A DNA stretch of 64,000 bases from Bacteroidales bacterium (lineage in GTDB: Bacteria > Bacteroidota > Bacteroidia > Bacteroidales > VadinHA17). The position numbers were made by a program, and so were the translations under genes. Below, piece after piece: positions 26,004 through 34,485 of the stretch. The notes beneath the pieces are model-generated. The model saw only the letters and a list, made by a program, of their open reading frames with translations. It had not been told where the DNA came from and did not search any database. The stretch's first letter is position 1. Every line of letters starts with the position of its first letter. The DNA is taken from NCBI GenBank assembly GCA_003141895.1, contig PLNT01000017.1:50099-114098 (forward strand), in the 5' to 3' direction.

Positions 26004-26915
26004 ATGTACACTATGAGACGATTATCCCTAGCTTTTCTTCTATCCCTGGTTTCGATGGGGATTTTTGCCCAGGATGACCTGATGAATCTTCTGAACGATT
26101 CCATTAGAAAGGAAACAAATTATACAACCGCTACTTTCAAATCGACCAGAATTATGGATGGCCATTCAATAGAAAGCATGCCTCCCGGACAACTTGACGT
26201 AAGAATATCACATCGTTTCGGTACGCTTAATTCAGGTGGTTATAATTTTTTTGGTCTTGACCAGTCGAATATACACCTGAGTCTTGAGTATGGAATCTTA
26301 AAATGGCTGATGATAGGGGTCGGAAGGGGATCATATGAAAAAACTTTTGACGGATTTGCCAAGTTCTCTCTTTTAAAACAATCAACGGGCGAAAAGGAAA
26401 TGCCTGTTTCAGTTTCGGTTTTCTCCTCAGTTGCCCTTAAATCGCTAAAGTGGCCTGATCCGACTGTAACAAACTACTTTTCTTCCAGGTTATCATATGT
26501 TGCACAGATACTGATCGCCAGGAAAATCAGCAATGAGTTATCAATACAGTTAAGTCCAACTTACATCCATCGTAATCTCGTTGTCACGGAACTCGATCCA
26601 AACGATCTTTATGCTGTAGGCGCCGGGGGACGGTTAAAGCTTACCAGGAGAATAAGCCTGAATGCTGAGTATTACTACCTGATAAATCCGACAAACAATA
26701 TGACCCCGCAGATTTACAACCCATTGTCAATTGGTGTTGACATTGAGACCGGGGGACATGTATTTCAACTGTTTTTCTCTAACTCTGTCGGAACAATTGA
26801 AAAACAATTCATAGGAGAGACAACAGGTCAGTGGAAAAAAGGTGATATCCATTTCGGATTCAATATCTCAAGGGTATTTACACTTAAAAAACCACAGAAA
26901 CCTACAAACTATTAG
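26004..26915 (+). CDS. DUF5777-type outer-membrane beta-barrel protein
   Basis: The 303-residue protein has a signal peptide ending near IFAQ and a body rich in amphipathic strands: LDVRISHRFGTLN, NIHLSLEYGILKWLMIGVG, and an end of GDIHFGFNISRVF. This matches the DUF5777 barrel family of Bacteroidota as I know it. An internal ATG at 26013 is an equally good start. It follows the heme lipoproteins by 11 bp and precedes YceI, a set that recurs in this phylum. The role may be to expose or support the heme proteins at the outer membrane (inference). Confidence 0.75.
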   Translation: MYTMRRLSLAFLLSLVSMGIFAQDDLMNLLNDSIRKETNYTTATFKSTRIMDGHSIESMPPGQLDVRISHRFGTLNSGGYNFFGLDQSNIHLSLEYGILKWLMIGVGRGSYEKTFDGFAKFSLLKQSTGEKEMPVSVSVFSSVALKSLKWPDPTVTNYFSSRLSYVAQILIARKISNELSIQLSPTYIHRNLVVTELDPNDLYAVGAGGRLKLTRRISLNAEYYYLINPTNNMTPQIYNPLSIGVDIETGGHVFQLFFSNSVGTIEKQFIGETTGQWKKGDIHFGFNISRVFTLKKPQKPTNY

Positions 26916-27004
26916 AATGTAAGGACGAACCCCTTCGGCAATCTCAGGGTAAGAGCCCACAGAAATTAATAACATTTATTTATTTATACACTTAATTGCA
27001 CTTT

Positions 27005-27559
27005 ATGAAACGCTTTTTTTTATTATTCATCTTTTTGATTATCGTTCTGTCGGTTAATGCACAGAAATACATGACCAAAAATGGTTATATCGGTTTCTTT
27101 TCCCATACTTCGACAGAGGATATTAAAGGAGATAATAACCAGGTAGCCGGTATTCTTGATATTTCAACAGGAGAAATGGTTTTCCAGGCTCTCATCAAAT
27201 CTTTCCATTTCGACAGAGCTCTTATGGAAGAACATTTCAATGAAAATTATATGGAGTCTGATAAATTTCCAAAATCAATCTTTAAGGGGAAAATATCTGA
27301 TCTTTCTTCAGTGGATTTTACAAAGCCCGGTACTTATGATGTTACAGTTGATGGCGATCTTACAATTCACGATGTGACAAACAAAATCAGTGCGAAAGGC
27401 TCTATAGAGGTTGTAAATGGAGGAATAAATGCAAGCTCAAAATTTAAAATCGTACCTGAAGACTACAAGATTGCTATTCCCGGAGTTGTAAGAGATAAAA
27501 TTGACAAAAACCTGGAGTTGACGATAACAATGAAATATACTCCCATAGCCGGAAAATAA
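27005..27559 (+). CDS. YceI-family periplasmic lipocalin-like protein
   Basis: The ATG at 27005 gives MKRFFLLFIFLIIVLSVNAQ, a clean signal peptide; the TTG nine bases upstream only adds MHF. The mature part has the YceI pattern, with IGFFSHTSTEDIKG, MEEHFNENYMESDKFPKSIF, and TYDVTVDGDLTIHDVTNKI near the end. YceI proteins form a barrel that binds long isoprenoid-like molecules, often near redox or stress proteins. Its place beside heme lipoproteins suggests a quinone or polyisoprenoid partner, but this is inference. Confidence 0.9.
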   Translation: MKRFFLLFIFLIIVLSVNAQKYMTKNGYIGFFSHTSTEDIKGDNNQVAGILDISTGEMVFQALIKSFHFDRALMEEHFNENYMESDKFPKSIFKGKISDLSSVDFTKPGTYDVTVDGDLTIHDVTNKISAKGSIEVVNGGINASSKFKIVPEDYKIAIPGVVRDKIDKNLELTITMKYTPIAGK

Positions 27560-27594
27560 AAAAATATCATCGCTTTCATATATAATACTACCCT

Positions 27595-28020
27595 ATGAAA
27601 CCATATGTTAAAGTTGCATTGTTTGTTGTATTAATTATTGCCGTGTCAGGAATCCTCTATGCTCTTATTTTATATAACAAGAAACATCCTGATACTTCAA
27701 AAGTCAAACCGGATTTTATAATTACTGCCGCAGCTTTGCAGAAAGAGTTTGAAGATGCCGAAGCAGCAGCATCTGCAAAGTATATAAAAAAAATCCTTGA
27801 GGTTTCAGGTTCTGTATCTTCTGTTACACAGGCTGATAGCAATAATGTGAATATATCTTTAAAAAGCGGTAATGACCTGTCCTCTGTAATTTGTACTTTT
27901 GCAACAGCAGATCCTTCAAAGTTTAAAGCCGGGGATGAAATTACCATCCGTGGAGAGTGTTCAGGCTTTCTGATGGATGTGCTGCTGAATAATTGTGCAA
28001 TCGTCCAAAAGAGAAAATAA
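27595..28020 (+). CDS. Membrane-anchored OB-fold protein (tRNA_anti-like)
   Basis: The 141-residue protein has one N-terminal transmembrane helix (residues about 6-26) and then a small domain with EVSGSVSSV, ISLKSG, VICTFA and FKAGDEITIRGECSGFL, the pattern of the tRNA_anti-like OB fold found in Bacteroidota. Members are not known to bind tRNA; the name reflects fold similarity. It lies 35 bp downstream of yceI and one base from the next gene, in the same likely operon. Confidence 0.7.
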   Translation: MKPYVKVALFVVLIIAVSGILYALILYNKKHPDTSKVKPDFIITAAALQKEFEDAEAAASAKYIKKILEVSGSVSSVTQADSNNVNISLKSGNDLSSVICTFATADPSKFKAGDEITIRGECSGFLMDVLLNNCAIVQKRK

Positions 28021-28021
28021 A

Positions 28022-28240
28022 ATGAGCAATCCCATAAAAATACTAATGTTTAAAAACCAGGTGGAAGCATTGCTTCTGGATGAGATACTTACCGAAAAAC
28101 AAATCCCTCATATAATCCGTTCATATCACGATTCTGCATATGACGGTTTATGGCAAACCAAAACAGGGTGGGGCCATATTGAAGCCCCTGAAGAATACGC
28201 TGATGAAATAATCAGTACTTATAACGAAATGTCAGCATAA
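28022..28240 (+). CDS. Small DUF2007-like protein
   Basis: The start at 28022 is one base after the preceding stop. The 72-residue protein contains NQVEALLLDEILTEKQIPHI and DGLWQTKTGWGHIEAPEEYA, which resembles DUF2007 signal-transducing proteins: a short ferredoxin-like domain that starts with a helix contacting the partner. No catalytic residues are seen. It closes the operon that begins at 24615. Confidence 0.6.
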   Translation: MSNPIKILMFKNQVEALLLDEILTEKQIPHIIRSYHDSAYDGLWQTKTGWGHIEAPEEYADEIISTYNEMSA

Positions 28241-28348
28241 TCGTTCTTCTTATTTTTCCTGTATAATCAAGTTAAGTTTTTATCTTTATCCCGCATTTTT
28301 ATTTCCATTGTACGGATATTATTAATGCGGATGTTTATTTTATAAGCG

Positions 28349-29056
28349 ATGGAATCTAATAATAAAAAGAAAAACACTCTGTTTTCCTATATCTCGGAAA
28401 TGGTTCATTGCCTGATACCGGTCATAAAAAGTAAATATCTTTATATTGGTATTTTTTCAATAATCGCCGGAGCGGTAATGAATTTTGCTTCCGAGACGTA
28501 TCTCCACAACTACATGAGTGAAGGGAAAACACTGCCGATGCTCTCCGATTTGATTCTCGATCACCTTCCTTTTTACAATGTTTCCCTTATATATGATATC
28601 TTTTGCCTTGTTCCTCTTGTACTGGTTTTAGTATATTTTGTCCATAAGAAAGATTATGACAGAATACCCCTTTTCATGGTGATGAGCGGAATCTTCTACA
28701 TAGTAAGGGCTATTTTCATTGTTCTGACACCTTTTGGAAATCCTCCAATGTTTAACGGATCAGATCCGCTGTTTCATGGTTTTTCAAATTTTGAACTTGG
28801 AGTCTACCCTTCGGGGCACACCGGGAATGTTTTTTTAATGTACCTGCTTGTTAAAGACAAAGGTTATAAATCTCTTATACTCATTTGCCTCGCTATTGTC
28901 ATTATAGCTCTTTTCCTGGCACGGGGACACTATAGCATAGACATTCTTTCAGGACTTTTCTTTTCATATGCGATCAGGGCATTCGGGGAAAAGCATCTTG
29001 CAATGTTTGACCTGGGAAGCAGAAGAGAAACTGCAAGACGGTCTGTAACTGTTTAA
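28349..29056 (+). CDS. PAP2-superfamily membrane enzyme (PAP2_C, sphingomyelin-synthase-like)
   Basis: The 235-residue protein has about six membrane helices. The two catalytic blocks are YPSGHTGN near residue 152 and ARGHYSIDILSG near 192, which supply the His-His-Asp triad of the PAP2_C branch, where sphingomyelin and ceramide-phospholipid synthases belong. Ordinary PAP2 phosphatases have a further KX6RP motif, which I do not find. Bacteroidota commonly make sphingolipids, so transfer of a phospho-head group to ceramide or diacylglycerol is possible. A plain lipid phosphatase is the alternative. Confidence 0.75.
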   Translation: MESNNKKKNTLFSYISEMVHCLIPVIKSKYLYIGIFSIIAGAVMNFASETYLHNYMSEGKTLPMLSDLILDHLPFYNVSLIYDIFCLVPLVLVLVYFVHKKDYDRIPLFMVMSGIFYIVRAIFIVLTPFGNPPMFNGSDPLFHGFSNFELGVYPSGHTGNVFLMYLLVKDKGYKSLILICLAIVIIALFLARGHYSIDILSGLFFSYAIRAFGEKHLAMFDLGSRRETARRSVTV

Positions 29057-29321
29057 CTTCCGAATTAGTCCCGCTCTGGCGGGGCCACCTGAACCGTGAG
29101 GGAGTGTTTACTTATCATTCCTCCAGAGAAGCTGCAACTTTAGTAACATTAGGCACTTTAGGCACTTAATCTGAACATATAAAATATTCAGGTGTTATAA
29201 GAGGTACTAAATATATGGAGCTCTGTGCCATGAAAAACTATAAAAAAAAATCATGTCTTTGGGCGACAATTATCATTGGACGAAGTTTATAAACATCTCA
29301 ATATTGCAATAGAAATTAAGG

Positions 29322-30947
29322 ATGAATAACGCTATCTATAACTTCAGGGAACCAAAAAATGAACCTGTCTTAATGTATAAACCGGGAAGTGAAGAACGAA
29401 AACTTCTCGAAGAAGAATTAAAGATTCAGTTGAATCAGGTTATTGAAATCCCTCTTATTATTGGCGGTAATGAAATCCGAACCGGCAAAACAGGTAAGGT
29501 AATAATGCCTTCCGATCATCAGCATGTGCTGGCTACCTATCATATGGCCAACGAAAAAGAGGTTTCTCTTGCCATTAATGCGGCCCTTGATGCTAAATGC
29601 GAATGGATGACCCTATCATGGATGGAAAGAGCAGCTATAATGGCTAAAGCAGCTGAGCTTCTTTCAAAAAAATACAGGTATCGTATTAATGCAGCTACAA
29701 TGCTGGGGCAGGGGAAAAATATATTCCAGGCAGAAATTGATGCTGCTTGTGAAGTCATAGATTATCTGCGTTTTAACATCTATTTTGCTTCACTCATTTA
29801 CGAAGAACAACCGATCTCCAACGGGGAGAGTATTAATCGTCTTGAGTATCGGCCACTCGAAGGCTTCGTTTATACTGTTACACCATTTAATTTTACTGCA
29901 ATAGCTTCAAACCTGGGTACCAGCGTTGCACTCATGGGAAATACGACGGTCTGGAAACCGGCTACTACGTCTCTTCTCTCAAACTATTACCTGATGAAGA
30001 TATTTGAAGAAGCAGGCATGCCGCCGGGAGTAATAAATTTTGTTCCTGGTTCAGGATCTCTTATCAGCGGTATTGTATTAAAGCATAGAGACCTTGCAGG
30101 TATCCATTTTACCGGGTCAAATTCAACATTCAACTCTCTCTGGAAACAAGTCTCTGATAATCTGCATGTCTATAAATCTTATCCGAAACTTGTCGGTGAG
30201 ACAGGTGGAAAGGACTTTATTTTTGCCCATGGCTCCGCAAATCCTCTTGAACTGGCCACTGCGATTGTAAGGGGTTCCTTTGAATATCAGGGTCAGAAAT
30301 GTTCTGCAGCATCGAGAGCTTATATTCCCGAGTCTATCTGGAACGACACAAAAAATCATATACTTAAAATGATCTCTGAGATAAAAACAGGTGATGTGTG
30401 CGACTTCAGGAATTATGTCAATGCTGTAATAGATAACAGTTCGTTTGACAGGATAATGTCATACCTCGATAAGGTGAAATCATCAGATGATGCTAAGATA
30501 CTGGCCGGGGGTAATGGGGATAAATCAAAAGGATACTTTATTGAGCCAACTGTAATCGTCACAGAAAATCCTCATTTTTTTACAATGGAAGAGGAGATAT
30601 TCGGCCCCGTAATGACTATCTACGTCTATAAAGATGATAAATTCGATGAAACTCTGGGTTTATGCGATGAAACTTCACCGTATGCTCTTACGGGAGCGAT
30701 CTTCAGCAATGATAAGTACGCAATGATAAAGGCATGCAGGGCGTTACGCTATGCTGCAGGTAACTTCTATATTAACGACAAACCAACAGGTGCCATGGTT
30801 GGTCAGCAGCCATTTGGAGGAGCAAGGGCTTCGGGTACTAACGATAAGGCCGGGAGCCATCTGAATCTTCTCCGCTGGGTAAGTCCGAGAACAATCAAAG
30901 AAACTCTTATTCCTGCGACGGATTTTAAGTATCCGTTCATGGAGTAG
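29322..30947 (+). CDS. pruA: L-glutamate gamma-semialdehyde (1-pyrroline-5-carboxylate) dehydrogenase
   Basis: The 541-residue aldehyde dehydrogenase has VTPFNFTAIASNL, GETGGKD with the general base Glu293, and FEYQGQKCSAASR with the nucleophile Cys327; the C-terminal GQQPFGGARASGTNDKAG segment is typical of the P5C branch. It oxidises glutamate semialdehyde from proline to glutamate with NAD. It is the stand-alone form, without a proline dehydrogenase domain, and no putA-like gene is next to it. Confidence 0.95.
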   Translation: MNNAIYNFREPKNEPVLMYKPGSEERKLLEEELKIQLNQVIEIPLIIGGNEIRTGKTGKVIMPSDHQHVLATYHMANEKEVSLAINAALDAKCEWMTLSWMERAAIMAKAAELLSKKYRYRINAATMLGQGKNIFQAEIDAACEVIDYLRFNIYFASLIYEEQPISNGESINRLEYRPLEGFVYTVTPFNFTAIASNLGTSVALMGNTTVWKPATTSLLSNYYLMKIFEEAGMPPGVINFVPGSGSLISGIVLKHRDLAGIHFTGSNSTFNSLWKQVSDNLHVYKSYPKLVGETGGKDFIFAHGSANPLELATAIVRGSFEYQGQKCSAASRAYIPESIWNDTKNHILKMISEIKTGDVCDFRNYVNAVIDNSSFDRIMSYLDKVKSSDDAKILAGGNGDKSKGYFIEPTVIVTENPHFFTMEEEIFGPVMTIYVYKDDKFDETLGLCDETSPYALTGAIFSNDKYAMIKACRALRYAAGNFYINDKPTGAMVGQQPFGGARASGTNDKAGSHLNLLRWVSPRTIKETLIPATDFKYPFME

Positions 30948-30979
30948 CGGTTAATGGATTTCTTTTGGTAAATTTGGGC

Positions 30980-31948
30980 ATGAAAAGGAAGGCTCCTGTT
31001 AATTGTAATAAAGCACTGTTTGTTCTCAATCCAACCTCCGGTGTTCCCCCAGTAAATTTCATTGTATCAAAAGAACTGGAGCACCGGAAAAATGAACTAT
31101 CCTTCTGCAAGTCAATTAACAAAGAAGCGACAGGAACGCTCATTAAGGACAACTTTGACAATTATAAAGTTTTTATTGCTGCAGGGGGTGATGGCACTGT
31201 CCATACGGTAGCATCGGAACTTGTAGGAAGCAACAAAATCCTTGGAGTTCTGCCCCTTGGCTCTGGTAACGGATTCGCAAAGGAATTTGGTTTTATATTA
31301 AACGTACGGTCTCTTCTGACTGATATAAAGAAGGCTGATAGCATGGATATTGATGTGATCGAAATAAACGATAAATTGTGCCTCAACGTCGCCGGTATTG
31401 GTCTTGACAGTTTTGTGGCTCATTCATTCAATAATATGAAACTTCGTGGTTTCCTGCCTTATGTCTGGCTTACATTCAAAACCTTTTTGCTTCTTCGTCC
31501 ATTCCACGTGAAGATAAAAGTTGACGGAGAAGAAATTATCTCTGAAAAGCTTTTTGTTCTTACAATTGCAAATACCAGGCAATTTGGAAATAATGCATTT
31601 ATAGCTCCGTTAGCCAAACCTAACGACGGAATGATCGATATCGTTCTGATCAAACCATTTCCAAAGATATTAGGCACTCTTTTTATTATCAGGCTCTTCA
31701 CTAAAAGAATTAATAAATCGAAGTATGTCAGGCATATTACAACAGATAAAGAAATAGTTATCGAGACCGCTGAAACAAAATTTCACATCGACGGCGAACC
31801 GGTTGATCTTTATGGTAAAGTAGTCGTTCGGATTAAAAAAGAAGTTCTGAAAGTACTCAAAACTTCCCATTCCAACTTCACTACTTCAACACCTTCGATC
31901 AGACCCGCCAGAATCCTTCCGAACAATACCAATAAAATAAATATTTAA
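30980..31948 (+). CDS. Diacylglycerol-kinase-family lipid kinase
   Basis: The ATG at 30980 is preferred to the TTG at 30965. The 322-residue protein has NPTSG near residue 15, the nucleotide-binding GGDGTVHTVASEL and LGSGNGFAKEFG, and a C-terminal beta domain with HIDGEPV. This is the DagK/YegS layout; the kinase acts on diacylglycerol, sphingoid bases or a related lipid at the inner membrane. It follows pruA by 32 bp. Given the PAP2_C gene 2 kb upstream, a role in sphingolipid metabolism is possible but unproven. Confidence 0.9.
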   Translation: MKRKAPVNCNKALFVLNPTSGVPPVNFIVSKELEHRKNELSFCKSINKEATGTLIKDNFDNYKVFIAAGGDGTVHTVASELVGSNKILGVLPLGSGNGFAKEFGFILNVRSLLTDIKKADSMDIDVIEINDKLCLNVAGIGLDSFVAHSFNNMKLRGFLPYVWLTFKTFLLLRPFHVKIKVDGEEIISEKLFVLTIANTRQFGNNAFIAPLAKPNDGMIDIVLIKPFPKILGTLFIIRLFTKRINKSKYVRHITTDKEIVIETAETKFHIDGEPVDLYGKVVVRIKKEVLKVLKTSHSNFTTSTPSIRPARILPNNTNKINI

Positions 31949-31980
31949 TTATTCATTGATATTTTAATCTTTCCACAATC

Positions 31981-33870
31981 ATGAAAAAACTTCTTTTATT
32001 CGTTCTTCTATTTTCGCTTGGCAGGATATATGCTCAGAATCCTGCTATAAACCTGATTCCTCAACCTGTTGATATACAGCAATCCGGAGGTCTTTATGAA
32101 ATAATACGAACATCAACTATCAGTTATGATGTTCCTGAGGCTCTGAAAATAGCAGGTATGTTTTCTCAGAAACTCAACCTCTCAACAGGGTTTGCTATTA
32201 AGCCTCAACAGGGAAATACAGGTTCAATCCAGTTTAATCTGAATAAAGTACCGGTTTCGACGCTTGGAAAAGAGGGATATACCCTTGTATCATCTGCAAA
32301 CGGTGTGATTATAACAGCAAACGAACCTGCAGGTCTCTTTTATGGTATGCAAACCTTGCTTCAATTATTACCAAAAGAAATTGAGGGCAAAACTGCAGCC
32401 AATGTAGCCTGGACAGTACCATCAGTAAAAATCACCGATTATCCCCGTTTCGCATGGAGAGGTTTAATGCTTGATGTCAGCCGTAATTTTTTCACTAAAG
32501 AAGAAGTTGAAAAATATATCGACCAGATGGCAAGATATAAATACAATACCTTTCACTGGCATTTAACTGATGACAACGGGTGGAGAATAGAAATCAAGTC
32601 GTTACCGAAGTTAACTGAAGTAGGCGCATGGAGAGTTCCGCGTTTTGGTCAGTTCGGAGGACGTGCAGAACCAAAAGAAGGTGAAGCAGCCACTGTAGGA
32701 GGATTTTATACTCAATCGGATATCAAAGAAATAATCCAGTTTGCACAGGATCGTTTTATTACAATTGTACCCGAAATTGATGTACCCGGACATAGTATGT
32801 CAGCAATAGCATCATATCCGGAATTGAGCTGTACAAAAGATCAAAAAACAAAAGTGAATCCCGGATCTTCCTTTTCTGAATGGTTCAACGATGGCACTTT
32901 TAAAATGCGTATTGATAATACACTGAATCCATCGGATGAAAAAGTGTATGAATTTCTTGATAAGGTATTTACAGAAATGGCTGCAATCTTCCCAAATCCA
33001 TACATACATGTCGGCGGTGACGAATGTTACAAAGGCTTCTGGACAAAAGATGCTAATTGTCAGGCATTAATGAAGAAAATGAATATGACAAAGCCTGAGG
33101 AATTACAGGCATACTTTATGAAACGCGTTGAGACCATTCTGAAATCAAAAGGCAAAAAACTTCTTGGTTGGGATGAAATTCTTGAAGGAGGCCTTGCTCC
33201 TGAAGCAACGGTAATGAGCTGGCGCGGTATAAAGGGTGGAATCGAAGCCGCTAAAATGGGGCATTATGTTGTAATGACACCAACAACATTCGCATATCTC
33301 GATTACCAGCAGGGCGAAGAAACAATCGAGCCACCGATTTATTCCGGCTTACGGTTAAACAAATGCTATAGTTTTAATCCGGTCCCTGAAGGAGTGGATG
33401 CTAAATATATCCTTGGTGGTCAGGGAAATCTCTGGAGTGAACAAATCGCAACATTACATCATGCTGAATATATGACATGGCCACGCGCCTGGGCACTGGC
33501 TGAAGATTTCTGGTCGCCAAATGCATCAAAAAACTGGGATAATTTCATCCAACGTGTTGAGAAACAATTTGACCGGTCAGATTTAGAGGGAGTAAACTAC
33601 TCCACAGCTATCTACGATGCAATTATCAATGTGAAGAATTCGGAAGGAAAAATCAGTGTGGAAATGACTTCTGAAGTTACTGGTTTAGATATTTATTATA
33701 CTATCGATGGAGCAATGCCGAATTTATATTCACCTAAGTATTCCAGCACTGTTACTTTTCCTGAAGGACCTATTACCCTGAGAGTTGTAACATACAGGAA
33801 CGGGAAACAAGTGGGCCATCTTATAACTCTTAATCCTGAAGAACTCAAAAAGAGAACTGGTGGAAATTAG
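31981..33870 (+). CDS. Beta-N-acetylhexosaminidase, GH20
   Basis: The 629-residue protein has a signal peptide ending near IYAQ, a GH20 N-terminal domain (residues about 25-150), and a TIM-barrel with FHWHLTDDNGWRIEIKS, EIDVPGHS and the catalytic pair Asp347-Glu348 in VGGDECYKGFW. WGLWSEQ-type residues appear as GGQGNLWSEQIA. A C-terminal chitobiase-like beta-sandwich (YYTIDGAMPNLYS) completes it. It releases terminal GlcNAc or GalNAc by substrate-assisted catalysis, probably in the periplasm. Its products could feed the amino-sugar genes at 53.8-58.2 kb. Confidence 0.95.
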   Translation: MKKLLLFVLLFSLGRIYAQNPAINLIPQPVDIQQSGGLYEIIRTSTISYDVPEALKIAGMFSQKLNLSTGFAIKPQQGNTGSIQFNLNKVPVSTLGKEGYTLVSSANGVIITANEPAGLFYGMQTLLQLLPKEIEGKTAANVAWTVPSVKITDYPRFAWRGLMLDVSRNFFTKEEVEKYIDQMARYKYNTFHWHLTDDNGWRIEIKSLPKLTEVGAWRVPRFGQFGGRAEPKEGEAATVGGFYTQSDIKEIIQFAQDRFITIVPEIDVPGHSMSAIASYPELSCTKDQKTKVNPGSSFSEWFNDGTFKMRIDNTLNPSDEKVYEFLDKVFTEMAAIFPNPYIHVGGDECYKGFWTKDANCQALMKKMNMTKPEELQAYFMKRVETILKSKGKKLLGWDEILEGGLAPEATVMSWRGIKGGIEAAKMGHYVVMTPTTFAYLDYQQGEETIEPPIYSGLRLNKCYSFNPVPEGVDAKYILGGQGNLWSEQIATLHHAEYMTWPRAWALAEDFWSPNASKNWDNFIQRVEKQFDRSDLEGVNYSTAIYDAIINVKNSEGKISVEMTSEVTGLDIYYTIDGAMPNLYSPKYSSTVTFPEGPITLRVVTYRNGKQVGHLITLNPEELKKRTGGN

Positions 33871-33899
33871 GATTACTTAGAGAAATCCTAAAGATGTTT

Positions 33900-34424
33900 A
33901 CCCCCTTCCCAACCTTCCCCCACGGGGGAAGGAGTGGTTACTTGCAGATTATTAAATTGGAAGAAAGGATATGGGTTACTCGCGATTAATAAATCTGTCT
34001 AAACATAATTTGGATGCTAATTCAAATTTAAAGGACCATGCACGAGAGTTAAGAAGGAATCAGACATATCCGGAAAAAATTCTGTGGGACTATATCAGAG
34101 CCAGAAAAATAGAAGGAAGACATTTCCGTAGACAGCATCCATATGGAATCTATGTTTTGGATTTTTATTGTTTTGAAGCTAATCTGGCTATTGAGATTGA
34201 TGGAAAAATACACTTAAGTCACCAAAAATATGATGTTGAAAGAACAAAATTTCTGGAATCTTCCGGTTTAAAAATAATACGATTCAAGAATTCAGATGTT
34301 GAAAACAGAATTGAATGGGTTCTTGAGAAGATTAAAGAGGTCTTGAATAATTCAGCATCAATATCATAATTCCTCATCAGTCGAAATTATCATTTCCCCC
34401 TTGGGGGAAATAAGAAAGAGGGTT
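33900..34424. mobile_element. 525-bp element with CCCCCTTCCC/CCCCCACGGGGG ends enclosing a DUF559 gene
   Basis: The left end (33900-33934) and right end (34393-34424) match the two halves of the short element at 2589-2681. The core arms are CTTCCCCCACGGGGGAAGG on the left and TTTCCCCCTTGGGGGAAA on the right, each palindromic. Exactly one gene, DUF559, lies between. The ends differ completely from those of the other DUF559 element (6965-7536). That this unit moves is inferred from the empty counterpart. Confidence 0.6.
33971..34369 (+). CDS. DUF559-domain endonuclease-like protein
   Basis: The 132-residue protein begins MGYSRLINLSKHN and has the family blocks ARELRRNQTYPEKILWDYIR, FRRQHPYGIYVLDFYCFEA with the acidic pair for metal binding, LAIEIDGKIH and LKIIRFKNSDVEN. 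The fold is Vsr/restriction-endonuclease-like. It diverges clearly from the DUF559 protein at 6966 and, unlike that one, ends before the flanking repeat. It is the only gene within the 33900-34424 element. Confidence 0.85.
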   Translation: MGYSRLINLSKHNLDANSNLKDHARELRRNQTYPEKILWDYIRARKIEGRHFRRQHPYGIYVLDFYCFEANLAIEIDGKIHLSHQKYDVERTKFLESSGLKIIRFKNSDVENRIEWVLEKIKEVLNNSASIS

Positions 34425-34485
34425 TAAAACTAAGGAGATAAGAGACTCATCTAGACCATTATGCAAACTTTGTTACTTTATAAAA

